DNA from: ZC4RG35 sp964571765
GTDB lineage: Bacteria > Actinomycetota > Acidimicrobiia > Spongiisociales > ZC4RG35
Assembly (NCBI GenBank): GCA_964571765.1
Contig: CAZNDH010000005.1
Coordinates: forward strand, 44,565-108,564
Direction: 5' to 3'
DNA length: 64,000 bases
The notes under the pieces were generated by a model. That model did no database searches and was not told the origin of the DNA. It saw only the letters and a list, made by a program, of their open reading frames with translations. The translations under genes were made by a program, and so were the position numbers. Positions 52,658 through 61,692 of the stretch are shown here, piece after piece (the first letter of the stretch is position 1; every line of letters begins with the position of its first letter).

Positions 52658-54409
52658 ATGAGGCGGATCGTCGTCTTGCTCGCGGTGGCGGTGCTCACCG
52701 CTTCCCTGGTCCCGATGGCGTCAGCCCAGCAGGACGAGAGGGTGGTCCTCAGGGTGGGCCTCACCCAGAACTGGGACACTCTCAACCCGATGGCCGGCTA
52801 CCTGGTCAGCGAGTGGGAGGTGTGGGTGCTTCAGTACCGCGGCCTGACCTCGGTCGACGAGGACCTGGAGACCATCCCCGACCTCGCCGAGTCCTGGGAG
52901 GCCTCCGACGACGGGCTCACCTACACCTACACCCTCCGGGAGGGCCTGGCCTGGTCCGACGACACCCCGATCACCGCCGACGACGTGGTGTGGAACATCG
53001 AGACCTCGGTGGAACAGGAGTGGTGGAACCACTACACCACGACCCAGAACCTGACTGCGGTGGCCATCGACGACCGCACCGTGGAGATCACAAGCTCGGT
53101 GCCCGACCCCAAGCTTCCCAACATGGGAATCATGATGGTGCCCAGGCACATCTGGGAGCCGGTGGCCGGTGACGCAGACTTGGTCGCCGAATATGACGCC
53201 CTCGACGGTGTGGGCAGCGGGCCCTACGTGCTCGACTCCTACGCCGAGAAGCAGTCGGTGACCATGGTGGCCAACCCCAGCTGGTGGGGTTGGGACGATG
53301 ACGGCCCGGGGGTCGACGAGATCATCTTCCGCCACTTCGCCAACCCCGACGCCATGGTCGCCGCCTTGGAGCGAGGTGAGATCGACGCTGCCCACGGCAT
53401 CCCCGCCTCGGCGGTGGACCGGCTGGAGGCCAACGAGGACATCACCGTGCTCGCCGGCTATCAGGGTGGCTTCGAGCAGATCGCCATCAACGGGGGCATG
53501 GGAGAGAACCAGCCTCATCCCGCACTACTCGACATCGAGGTGCGCAAGGCTATGGCCCACGCCATCGACAAGGACACCATCATCGAGGACCTGTGGTACG
53601 GCCACGCCGAGGCGTTGGATGCCTTCAGCCCCTCGGTCGACTCCAAGTGGATCCCGGAGATCGCCGACGCCGACCGGTTCGGCTACGACCCCGAACGGGC
53701 CAACCAGATCCTCGACGACGGGGGCTACCTGGACACCAACAACGACGGCACCCGGGAGATGCCCGATGGGAGCAACCCCCTCGTCTTCCGCCACCTGGTC
53801 AACACCAACACCGACCTGGGACCGGCCATCGGCGAGCTGTTCACCGGGTGGATGGGGGAGATCGGGATCGGTGTGGAGCAGGTCGCCCTGGACAGCGACC
53901 AGACCACCGCCCGCATCGAGGTCGGTGACTACGACACCTTCTACTGGGGTTGGGTGCCCGGGATCGATCCCGAAGGCATGGTAAGCGTGTTCATCTCCGA
54001 TGAGATCGGCTACTGGAACGACGCCAACTGGTACGACGATCGGTACGACGAGCTCTACTGGCTGCAGAAGGAGGAGCTCGACGAGGGCACCCGCATCGAC
54101 ATGGTCCACGAGATGCTCACCGTCTTCCACGACGCGGTGATCTATATCGGGATGGTCGAAGGCCCCGAGCTCCAGGCCTACCGCGACGACGCCTTCGAGG
54201 GGTGGGTGCGTCAGCCCTCCGGAGACGGGCCGGTCATGTACACCAACTCGTCGCCAAGCTACGAGAACCTCAGGGTGGCCGGAGCGGGCCCCGATGGCGG
54301 GATGGGCGCCAACACCACCTGGCTGATCGTCGGAGGTGTCGCCTTGGTGGTGGTCGCCGCGGCCATGATGGCCCTGCGACGTCGTCAGACGGTCGACGAA
54401 CAGGAATAG
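52658..54409 (+). CDS. Peptide/amine ABC transporter substrate-binding protein with C-terminal anchor
   Basis: A 583-residue SBP_bac_5 protein. It has a Sec signal peptide (MRRIVVLLAVAVLTASLVPMASAQQ, cleavage after SASAQ-like ASA) with no lipobox cysteine. Family motifs: LRVGLTQNWDTLNPM, LAESWEASDDGLTYTYTLREGLAWSDDTPITADDVVWNIET, VGSGPYVLDSY, DIEVRKAMAHAIDKD. Instead of a lipid anchor it ends in a membrane helix (about 555–575, TTWLIVGGVALVVVAAAMMAL) and a basic tail. Start ATG 52658 has GGAGG 10 nt upstream. It heads a five-gene operon under operator copy C. Confidence 0.92.
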   Translation: MRRIVVLLAVAVLTASLVPMASAQQDERVVLRVGLTQNWDTLNPMAGYLVSEWEVWVLQYRGLTSVDEDLETIPDLAESWEASDDGLTYTYTLREGLAWSDDTPITADDVVWNIETSVEQEWWNHYTTTQNLTAVAIDDRTVEITSSVPDPKLPNMGIMMVPRHIWEPVAGDADLVAEYDALDGVGSGPYVLDSYAEKQSVTMVANPSWWGWDDDGPGVDEIIFRHFANPDAMVAALERGEIDAAHGIPASAVDRLEANEDITVLAGYQGGFEQIAINGGMGENQPHPALLDIEVRKAMAHAIDKDTIIEDLWYGHAEALDAFSPSVDSKWIPEIADADRFGYDPERANQILDDGGYLDTNNDGTREMPDGSNPLVFRHLVNTNTDLGPAIGELFTGWMGEIGIGVEQVALDSDQTTARIEVGDYDTFYWGWVPGIDPEGMVSVFISDEIGYWNDANWYDDRYDELYWLQKEELDEGTRIDMVHEMLTVFHDAVIYIGMVEGPELQAYRDDAFEGWVRQPSGDGPVMYTNSSPSYENLRVAGAGPDGGMGANTTWLIVGGVALVVVAAAMMALRRRQTVDEQE

Positions 54410-54412
54410 GAA

Positions 54413-55411
54413 CTGGCCGGACCAAGGGCCGAAGACCGGGGTCGGCGGCGCAAGCTGATCCTGCGCAAGCTGGTCGGGTCGATCCTGACCCTGGTCTTCG
54501 TCCTCTGCGTCAACTTCTTCCTGTTCCGCATCGTCCAGACCGATCCGCTGGCCAACATGTTCCGGGGCCGCAATCTCCCTCAGGAGGTGATGGACAACTT
54601 GCGGGCCTCCTTCGGGCTGGACAAGCCGCTGGGCACCCAGTTCCTCTATTACCTACGGGAGACGTTCAGCCTCAACCTCGGGGTCTCAATCCAGAGCCGG
54701 AGACCGGTGTGGAACGAGATCGTGGGCCGGCTCCCCGCCACCCTGGCGCTGCTCGGCACCTCGGGGATCTTCGCCGCCCTCATCGGGACGGTGGGGGGCA
54801 TCGTCGCCGCCTGGAGGCGAAACACCTGGAAGGACCGGACGATCACCTCGACCACCATGGTCTTCTACTCGATGCCCGACTTCTGGCTGGGGATGCTCCT
54901 CCTGGTGGGGTTTGCCGTCGTCCTCGGATGGTTCCCGGTGGGGGGTATGGTCACCATCGGCACCTCGGCCACCGGGCTGGCCCTTCTCGGCGACCAGCTC
55001 CGCCACCTGTTCCTCCCCGCGCTCACCCTGACCATCGCCTACCTGGGTGACTACACCCTGGTCACTCGGAGCTCGCTGATGGAGGTGATGAGCGAGGACT
55101 ACCTCACCGTGGCTCGTGCCAAGGGGCTGCGGGACAAGTTCGTCCGCAACCGCCACGCCCTGCCCAACGCCCTTCTCCCGGTGGTCACCCTGGCTGCCCT
55201 CAACCTCGGGTTCATCCTCTCCGGGGCGATCGCGGTGGAGTCGGTGTTCTCCTGGCCCGGGCTGGGCCAGGCCACCGCGGCGGCGATCAGGGGACCCGAC
55301 TACCCGATGCTCCAGGGGCTGTTCCTGGTGTTCTCGGCGTCGGTGATCCTGTTCAACCTGGTGGCCGACATCCTCTACCTGTACCTCGACCCCCGGGTGG
55401 AGGAGGTGTGA
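54413..55411 (+). CDS. Peptide ABC transporter permease 1 (DppB-like), probable CTG start
   Basis: A 332-residue permease if translated from CTG 54413, 284 from ATG 54557. The longer form is needed for the first helix (LVGSILTLVFVLCVNFFLFRI) and the DppB N-terminus TDPL...; the frame is open from the preceding TAG, and it has no ATG, GTG or TTG before 54557. AGGAATAGGAA upstream of the CTG is a fair ribosome site. Core: RASFGLDKPLGTQFLYYLRETFSLNLGVS, FYSMPDFWLGMLLL, and the EAA loop DYLTVARAKGLRDKFVRNRHALPNALLPVV. It overlaps permease 2 by 4 nt. Confidence 0.85.
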   Translation: MAGPRAEDRGRRRKLILRKLVGSILTLVFVLCVNFFLFRIVQTDPLANMFRGRNLPQEVMDNLRASFGLDKPLGTQFLYYLRETFSLNLGVSIQSRRPVWNEIVGRLPATLALLGTSGIFAALIGTVGGIVAAWRRNTWKDRTITSTTMVFYSMPDFWLGMLLLVGFAVVLGWFPVGGMVTIGTSATGLALLGDQLRHLFLPALTLTIAYLGDYTLVTRSSLMEVMSEDYLTVARAKGLRDKFVRNRHALPNALLPVVTLAALNLGFILSGAIAVESVFSWPGLGQATAAAIRGPDYPMLQGLFLVFSASVILFNLVADILYLYLDPRVEEV

Positions 55412-56298
55412 GAAGCCTGACAGCCCAGCGAAGGCGGGCCACCGCGGTCCGGGTGTGGAGCCAGTTCCGCCGGTCCCGTCAGGGCCTCGCCGGACTGGCC
55501 ATCCTGGCGGTGTTCGTGATCCTGGCGCTGGCTGCGCCACTGATCGTCGACGCCCGCGAGCTCAACCCGGTGGTGGCCCGGGCCGCGGGCAACCCCCAGT
55601 GGGCCTCGCCCGACCAGTTCGCCCCGCTGGGAACCGACCACATCCGTCGTTCGGTGTGGGCCCAGTTCGTCTGGGGCTCGCGGGTCAGCCTCTTCGTCGG
55701 TCTGGCGGCCACGGTGCTCACCGTGGTCATCGGGTCGACGATCGGGATCATCGCCGGCTACCGGGGCGGGCGCCTCGCTGCCCTGCTCATGCGGTTCACC
55801 GAGTGGTTCCTGGTGATTCCCTTCCTCCCCCTGGCCATCGTCCTCGCCTCGATCCTGGGCCGATCGGTGTGGAACATCATCTTCGTCATCGGGGTGACCT
55901 CGTGGCCGTGGATGGCCCGCCTGGTCCGCTCCCAGGTGCTCACCGTCAAGCAGCGCCTCTTCGTCGACCGGGCCCGCTCCCTGGGGGCCGGAGGAGTCCA
56001 TATCGTCGGGCGGCACATCCTTCCCAATGTCAGCGGGCTGATCCTGGCCAACGCCACCCTGGCAGTCCCCATCTCCATCCTCACCGAGACGTCGCTCAGC
56101 TTCCTCGGCCTGGGCAACCCCTCCAACCCCTCCTGGGGCAAGACCCTGGAGGAGGCGTTCGTCAACGGGGCGATGACCCGGAACGCCTGGTGGTACTTCG
56201 TCCCCGCCGGGGTGGGCATCCTCGCCGTGGTCCTCGCTTTCACCATGATCGGCCGGGCCCTCGAGGAGATCGCCGACCCCAGGCTTGCCGGGCGATGA
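55408..56298 (+). CDS. Peptide ABC transporter permease 2 (DppC-like)
   Basis: A 296-residue permease with six helices. Marks: FRRSRQGLAGLAILAVFVILALAAPLI, LGTDHIRRSVWAQFVWGSRVSLFVGLAATVLTVVIGSTIGIIAGYRGG, and the EAA loop FVDRARSLGAGGVHIVGRHILPNVSGLI, then SFLGLGNPSNPSWGKTLEEA. GTG 55408 makes a GTGA overlap with permease 1, and ATGA links it to the first ATPase. The pair forms the channel. Confidence 0.92.
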   Translation: MRSLTAQRRRATAVRVWSQFRRSRQGLAGLAILAVFVILALAAPLIVDARELNPVVARAAGNPQWASPDQFAPLGTDHIRRSVWAQFVWGSRVSLFVGLAATVLTVVIGSTIGIIAGYRGGRLAALLMRFTEWFLVIPFLPLAIVLASILGRSVWNIIFVIGVTSWPWMARLVRSQVLTVKQRLFVDRARSLGAGGVHIVGRHILPNVSGLILANATLAVPISILTETSLSFLGLGNPSNPSWGKTLEEAFVNGAMTRNAWWYFVPAGVGILAVVLAFTMIGRALEEIADPRLAGR

Positions 56299-57241
56299 GC
56301 CAGCCGCTGCTCTCGGTGCGCGACCTGACCATCACCTATCACACCCAGGGTGGTGCGATCCCCGCGGTGCGGGGTGTCAGCTTCGACATCGAGACCGGGG
56401 GGTCGCTGGGTCTGGCCGGCGAGTCGGGTTGTGGGAAGTCGACCATCGCCAACTCCATTCTCCGTCTGCTACCCGCGTCGACCGAGGTCAACGGGGAGAT
56501 CATCCTGGACGGCCGTCGGGTGCTCGAGCTCAACCCGGGAGGCCTACGGGCGGTGCGTTGGACCGCGGGGGCCATCGTCTTCCAGGGGGCGCTCCATGCA
56601 CTCAACCCGGTGAGGAGGATCGGTGAGCAGATCGCCGAGCCGATGCTGATCCACGACACCGTCACCGGTGAGAAGGCGGCGCGGGCCCGGGTCGACTCCC
56701 TCCTCGGCCGGGTAGGGATCTCCCCGGCTCGGGCCCACTCCTACCCCCACCAACTCTCAGGGGGCCAGCGACAACGGGTGCTGATCGCCATGGCCCTGGC
56801 CTGCGATCCGCTCCTCCTCGTCGCCGACGAGCCGACCACCGCCCTCGACCTCATGGTCCAGGCCCAGGTCCTGGCTCTCCTCGAGGAGCTGAAGGATGAG
56901 CGTGGCCTGGCCCTCCTCTTCATCACCCACGACCTGTCGGTGCTCACCAGCACCTGCCGGGAGCTGGCCATCATGTACGCCGGGAGGATCGTCGAGGAGG
57001 GCCTCAGCAGCGAGGTGTTCGCCGACCCGGCCCACCCCTACACCCGGGGGCTGGCTGCGGCTTTCCCCACCATCGGCGACATGGCCTCGAGGATGGCGCC
57101 TTCGGGTCTGGAGGGTGACCCGCCGACACCGGGCGACTTGCCCCAGGGCTGTCCGTTCCATCCCCGCTGCCCGCTGGCCCGGGAGGAATGCCTCCCCGCC
57201 GAGCCGGGGCTGAGAGTGGCCGGCCCGGGGAGGAGGGCGGC

Positions 57242-57257
<16 letters not shown>
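56295..57257 (+). CDS. Peptide ABC transporter ATPase 1 (DppD-like)
   Basis: A 320-residue ATPase. Walker A GESGCGKST, LSGGQRQRVLIAMA signature, LLVADEPTTALD Walker B and D-loop, ITHDLSVL switch and the C-terminal oligopeptide-transporter domain with cysteine cluster GCPFHPRCPLAREEC (Fe–S-like in DppD). ATG 56295 overlaps permease 2. The 16-bp overlap with ATPase 2 shows tight packing. Confidence 0.93.
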
Positions 57258-58202
<945 letters not shown>

Positions 58203-58216
<14 letters not shown>

Positions 58217-58245
58217 TGAGACCCGGATATGGGTCAAAATCTCTC
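58203..58245 (+). repeat. Family-2 repeat, single arm
   Basis: CGAACCTCAGGTAGT followed by 28 bp that match the left arm of 46522–46643 at 22 positions; 13 of the first 15 also match. No second arm lies within the following 80 bp. It contains GACCC-GGATATG-GGTC, a small inner palindrome. It overlaps the end of the ATPase 2 gene. Confidence 0.65.
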
Positions 58246-58322
58246 AGGAATACGCCCCAAAGGGGGTCCTCAGACCATCTGGCGCGGTGTGGCCAGGTCC
58301 GGGGGCCTCGGCCCGGTCTCTG

Positions 58323-59033
58323 TCACAGCCCCAGGTAGGCCTTCTTCACCATCTCCTCGTTGAGGAGGGTGTCGCGGCTCCCCTCCATCACCACCCGACC
58401 GTTCTCCAGCACATAGGCGCGGTCGGCGAGCTCGAGGCTCTGACGCACATTCTGCTCGATGAGCAGCACGGTGATCCCCTCATGGTGTAGCTGCCTGATG
58501 GCATCGAACGCCTCATCTACCGCCCTCGGGGAGAGCCCGATCGAGGGTTCGTCGAACACACACAGTGTGGGTAGCGACATCATCACCCGGCCGATGACCA
58601 ACATCTGGCGCTCGCCACCACTGAGGTTCCGGGCCAGTGTCCTCTCCCGCTCCTCCAATCTCGGGAACCGACGCAGCACTCGCTCCAGCGTCTGCTTGCG
58701 GCGCTCCCAGGCGAAGCGATTGAACGCCCCCATCTCCAGGTTCTCCCTGACCGTCATGTCCCGGAACAACCCGCCGCCTTCCGGACCGTAGGCCATCCCC
58801 AACGCGTTGATCCGGTGAGGGTCACGTCCTTCGATGCGGCGCCCGGCGAACTTGATCATCCCCGAGGAGGGCTCGATCAGGCCGACGATGGTCTTCACCA
58901 GAGTTGTCTTGCCCGCACCGTTGGCCCCGAGCACCACCACCAACTCCCCGTCCTCGACCTCGAGTGAAACGTCCCACAGTGCCTGGACCTGGCCGTAGTG
59001 GGAGTTGATGCTGTTCACCTTGAGCAGGGCCAT
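58323..59033 (-). CDS. livF: Branched-chain-type amino-acid ABC transporter ATPase LivF
   Basis: A 236-residue ATPase: INSHYGQVQALWDVSLEVEDGELVVVLGANGAGKTTLVKTIVGL, GPEGGGLFRDMTVRENLEMGA, NLSGGERQMLVIGRVMM signature, TLCVFDEPSIGLSPRAVDE and IEQNVRQSLELADRAYVLENG. These are LivF hallmarks. It lies 2 bp after livG. The gap between its stop and the family-2 repeat arm (58246–58322) is empty. Confidence 0.94.
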   Translation of the reverse strand: MALLKVNSINSHYGQVQALWDVSLEVEDGELVVVLGANGAGKTTLVKTIVGLIEPSSGMIKFAGRRIEGRDPHRINALGMAYGPEGGGLFRDMTVRENLEMGAFNRFAWERRKQTLERVLRRFPRLEERERTLARNLSGGERQMLVIGRVMMSLPTLCVFDEPSIGLSPRAVDEAFDAIRQLHHEGITVLLIEQNVRQSLELADRAYVLENGRVVMEGSRDTLLNEEMVKKAYLGL

Positions 59034-59035
59034 GG

Positions 59036-59752
59036 TCAGCTCCCCAGGTAGACGGCACGGACTTTGGGGTCATCGGCCACCTGCGCCGGCGTGCCCTCGG
59101 CGAGCTTCTCCCCATTGTGAAGCACCATGACCCGGTCGCAGACCTCCATGATGGCCGCCATCACGTGTTCGATCATCACCACGGTCATCCCTTTCTGGCG
59201 CAGGCCCCGGATCAGGTCGATCGATCGGGAGACCTCGGCTGCGGTCAAGCCGGCCATGGCCTCGTCGAGCATCAGGATGTCAGGGTTGGTCGCCAGCGCC
59301 CGGGCGATCTCCAGACGCCGCCGGCTGGCAAGGGGGAGTTCCTTCACTGGCTTGTTGCGCTCGCCGAGCATCCCCGCCGAGGCCATCATCTGGTTGACCA
59401 CGGACTCGGCCTCCTTGTAGGTGAAGCGTCGATGGGGGTTTCCGAACACCAACGCCAACCGGACGTTGTCGAAGGCGCTCATCTCGGTGAACAGCTTGGT
59501 GGTCTGGAAGGTGCGGGCCAGGCCACGGTGACAGATCTCGTCGGGCCTCATCCCGCTGATCTTCTCCCCGTTGAGCCTTATCGTCCCCCATCTGATCGGG
59601 ATCGCCCCAGAGATCAGATTGAACAGGGTGGTCTTCCCGGCCCCGTTCGGTCCGATCAGGCCGAATATCTCCCCCCGTTCCACCTCGAAGTCGAGGTTCC
59701 TGACCGCCATCAGGCCGCCGAATGCGTGCGAGACCCCTCTACCTTCGAGCAC
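59036..59752 (-). CDS. livG: Branched-chain-type amino-acid ABC transporter ATPase LivG
   Basis: A 238-residue ATPase: VSHAFGGLMAVRNLDFEVERGEIFGLIGPNGAGKTTLFNLISG, GLARTFQTTKLFTEMSAFDNVRLAL, and MLDEAMAGLTAAEVSRSIDLIRGL with VVMIEHVMAAIMEVCDRVMVLHNGEK. The ABC signature is degenerate: ELPLASRRRLEIARAL replaces the usual LPYGxQRRLEIARAL, so the Gly that contacts ATP is missing. The GTG at 59752 overlaps livM by 14 bp. Confidence 0.93.
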   Translation of the reverse strand: MLEGRGVSHAFGGLMAVRNLDFEVERGEIFGLIGPNGAGKTTLFNLISGAIPIRWGTIRLNGEKISGMRPDEICHRGLARTFQTTKLFTEMSAFDNVRLALVFGNPHRRFTYKEAESVVNQMMASAGMLGERNKPVKELPLASRRRLEIARALATNPDILMLDEAMAGLTAAEVSRSIDLIRGLRQKGMTVVMIEHVMAAIMEVCDRVMVLHNGEKLAEGTPAQVADDPKVRAVYLGS

Positions 59753-60740
59753 GTCTCACCCCGACCAGCCGCCGTTGCCTGCTGATCCACATCCGGGATT
59801 TGATCCACCACACCTTCACCCTGAAGATCACCTTTTCGATCTGGGACACCAGGCCGCCGGGGAGCCAGAGCACCACCACCACCAGGATCACCCCGAAGAT
59901 CAGCATGTAGACGTAGGGGTACTCGGTGATGAGGAAGTCACGGAGGATGAACAGGGCCACAGTCCCCACGATCGGGCCGTACAACCGTGCCGTCCCGCCG
60001 AAGATCGCCATCACCACGGGCAGGAAGGAGTGGAGGGGGTTGAAGGCGATCGAAGGGTCGACGTACCGCCACCTGGTGGCCATGACCGCCCCCATCGCAC
60101 CCATCAGAAAGGCGCTACCGGCAAAGGTGAGCACCTTGATCCGGGTCACGTTCACCCCCATGTGCTCGGCTGCGTCCTGGTTGTCGCCAATGCTCTGTAG
60201 GGCGAGGCCGATCGAGGAGTTGCGGAGCAGGAAGAGCCCGATGAGGGTGACCGAGAAGATGATCAGCGCCAGCAGGTAGACCGTCTCGTTGGTCGCACCC
60301 GCGACCGAGCGGCCCACGGTCCCGGTGATGTGGGTTTCCCACCACTGGGCGACGCTGCGGATGAGCGCGGTGACGCCAAAGGTGAACAGGATGAAGTAGA
60401 CACCCCTCAGCCTCAGGGTGAGCAGCCCAATGGCCAGGGCGAGGACGAAGGCGATGAGCCCTCCGGCGACGACGATCAGCTCGATGGGTATCGACCCCCG
60501 CAGGACCGCCGAGGCGTACACCCCCACCCCGAACAGCCCGGCAGTGGCCAGGGAAATGTGGTTGGTGGGTGCGGAGAACATCGTCCAGCTCAAGGTCAAG
60601 GTCCCATACATCAGGAAGGTGATCAGGCTGATCAGCATGCTGGTGGACACCAATGCCGGCGCCACTGCCAACAGGGCGATGCCCAGCGGTATCAGGACCA
60701 GTTGTGGCTTCTGCTCGCTGAGGAGGGTGCTAATCAGCAT
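59739..60740 (-). CDS. livM: Branched-chain-type amino-acid ABC transporter permease LivM
   Basis: A 333-residue permease with eight to nine helices. LivM blocks: ISLATAGLFGVGVYASAVL, LTLRLRGVYFILFTFGVTALIRS, the coupling loop SSIGLALQSIGDNQDAAEHMGVNVTRIKVLTFAGSAFLMGAMGAV, VMAIFGGTARLYGPIVG and LWLPGGL. It overlaps livH by 11 bp and livG by 14 bp. Confidence 0.93.
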   Translation of the reverse strand: MLISTLLSEQKPQLVLIPLGIALLAVAPALVSTSMLISLITFLMYGTLTLSWTMFSAPTNHISLATAGLFGVGVYASAVLRGSIPIELIVVAGGLIAFVLALAIGLLTLRLRGVYFILFTFGVTALIRSVAQWWETHITGTVGRSVAGATNETVYLLALIIFSVTLIGLFLLRNSSIGLALQSIGDNQDAAEHMGVNVTRIKVLTFAGSAFLMGAMGAVMATRWRYVDPSIAFNPLHSFLPVVMAIFGGTARLYGPIVGTVALFILRDFLITEYPYVYMLIFGVILVVVVLWLPGGLVSQIEKVIFRVKVWWIKSRMWISRQRRLVGVRRARR

Positions 60741-61611
60741 GGAGCTGTCTTCCCAGGATCCCTGACGGCTTGAGGAGCAGGACCACGATCAACACCAGGT
60801 AGAAGGCCACCAACGAGAGGCTGGGGTCGAAGTAGTTCACCGTGCTGATGAGGAGACCGAGGATGAACCCGCCGATCAGGCTCCCGGTGATGCTCCCCAG
60901 CCCTCCGAAGACCACCACCACGATGGCGATGATGGTCAGCTCGATCCCCCGGGATGCCTGGAGGTCGAACATCAGGCTGTACAGAACACCGGCGAGACCG
61001 GCCAGGGCGGCCCCCAGCCCGAAGCAGATGGCCATGACCAGCTTCCGGTTCACCCCGAGGGCGTCGGCTATGTCGGGCACCTCGGCCGCAGCCCTGATCG
61101 CCTTGCCCAGGCGGGTCCACCTGATGAAGGCGAAGAAGCCGATGGAGACCACGACCGCGACTACCAGGGCCACCAGCCGGTTCAGCCCGTATCGCTGGCC
61201 GAAGATGCTCACGGACGCGGTGAGATAGGAGTATCCGATGAGATTTGGCCCCCAGGCCATGAGCATCAGGTTCTGGATCACGAACAGGAGGCCGAAGGAG
61301 GCGAGGAGGGAGCGGCCCTCGAAGGCATCTTCGTTGGGGGAGGTTCTCCTCAGGTCATTGAACATGGTGCGGTCGATGACGAATCCGAGGGCGAAGAAGA
61401 CCGGGGTGACGATCACGATGACCAGGAAGGGGTTCACCCCGACGCTGGTGAACAGGCTGGAGGTGAGCAGGGCGGCAAGGACGATGAACTCTCCGTGAGA
61501 GACGTTGAGCACCCGACCGACTCCGTACTGGAGGCTGAGGCCGGCGGCGATCAGGGCGTAGATGCCGCCGAGGATCAGACCGGGGATGAGGATGTTGAGC
61601 AGGTGGTCCAT
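60730..61611 (-). CDS. livH: Branched-chain-type amino-acid ABC transporter permease LivH
   Basis: A 293-residue permease: LILGGIYALIAAGLSLQYGVGRVLNVSHGEFIVLAALLT is the classic LivH opening, then RSLLASFGLLFVIQN, the coupling loop TRLGKAIRAAAEVPDIADALGVNRKLVMAICFGLGAALAGLAGVL and IIAIVVVVFGGLGSITGSLIGGFILGL. Start ATG 61611; an in-frame extension of four codons exists. It follows the binding-protein gene after a strong hairpin. Confidence 0.93.
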   Translation of the reverse strand: MDHLLNILIPGLILGGIYALIAAGLSLQYGVGRVLNVSHGEFIVLAALLTSSLFTSVGVNPFLVIVIVTPVFFALGFVIDRTMFNDLRRTSPNEDAFEGRSLLASFGLLFVIQNLMLMAWGPNLIGYSYLTASVSIFGQRYGLNRLVALVVAVVVSIGFFAFIRWTRLGKAIRAAAEVPDIADALGVNRKLVMAICFGLGAALAGLAGVLYSLMFDLQASRGIELTIIAIVVVVFGGLGSITGSLIGGFILGLLISTVNYFDPSLSLVAFYLVLIVVLLLKPSGILGRQLHAD

Positions 61612-61644
61612 GGTCGGCGGCACCGGCCTGGAGGGTATTGCCCG

Positions 61645-61684
61645 TGGTGGGTCGCGACCGGGCTCAGCCGGTCACGACCCACCA
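61645..61684 (-). terminator. Intra-operon hairpin between binding protein and livH
   Basis: TGGTGGGTCGCGACCGG pairs with CCGGTCACGACCCACCA, a 17-bp stem with one mismatch and loop GCTCAG. It begins 9 bp after the binding-protein stop and ends 33 bp before livH. As in the first transporter operon, it probably keeps binding-protein mRNA above permease mRNA. Confidence 0.65.
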
Positions 61685-61692
61685 GGCACTCC

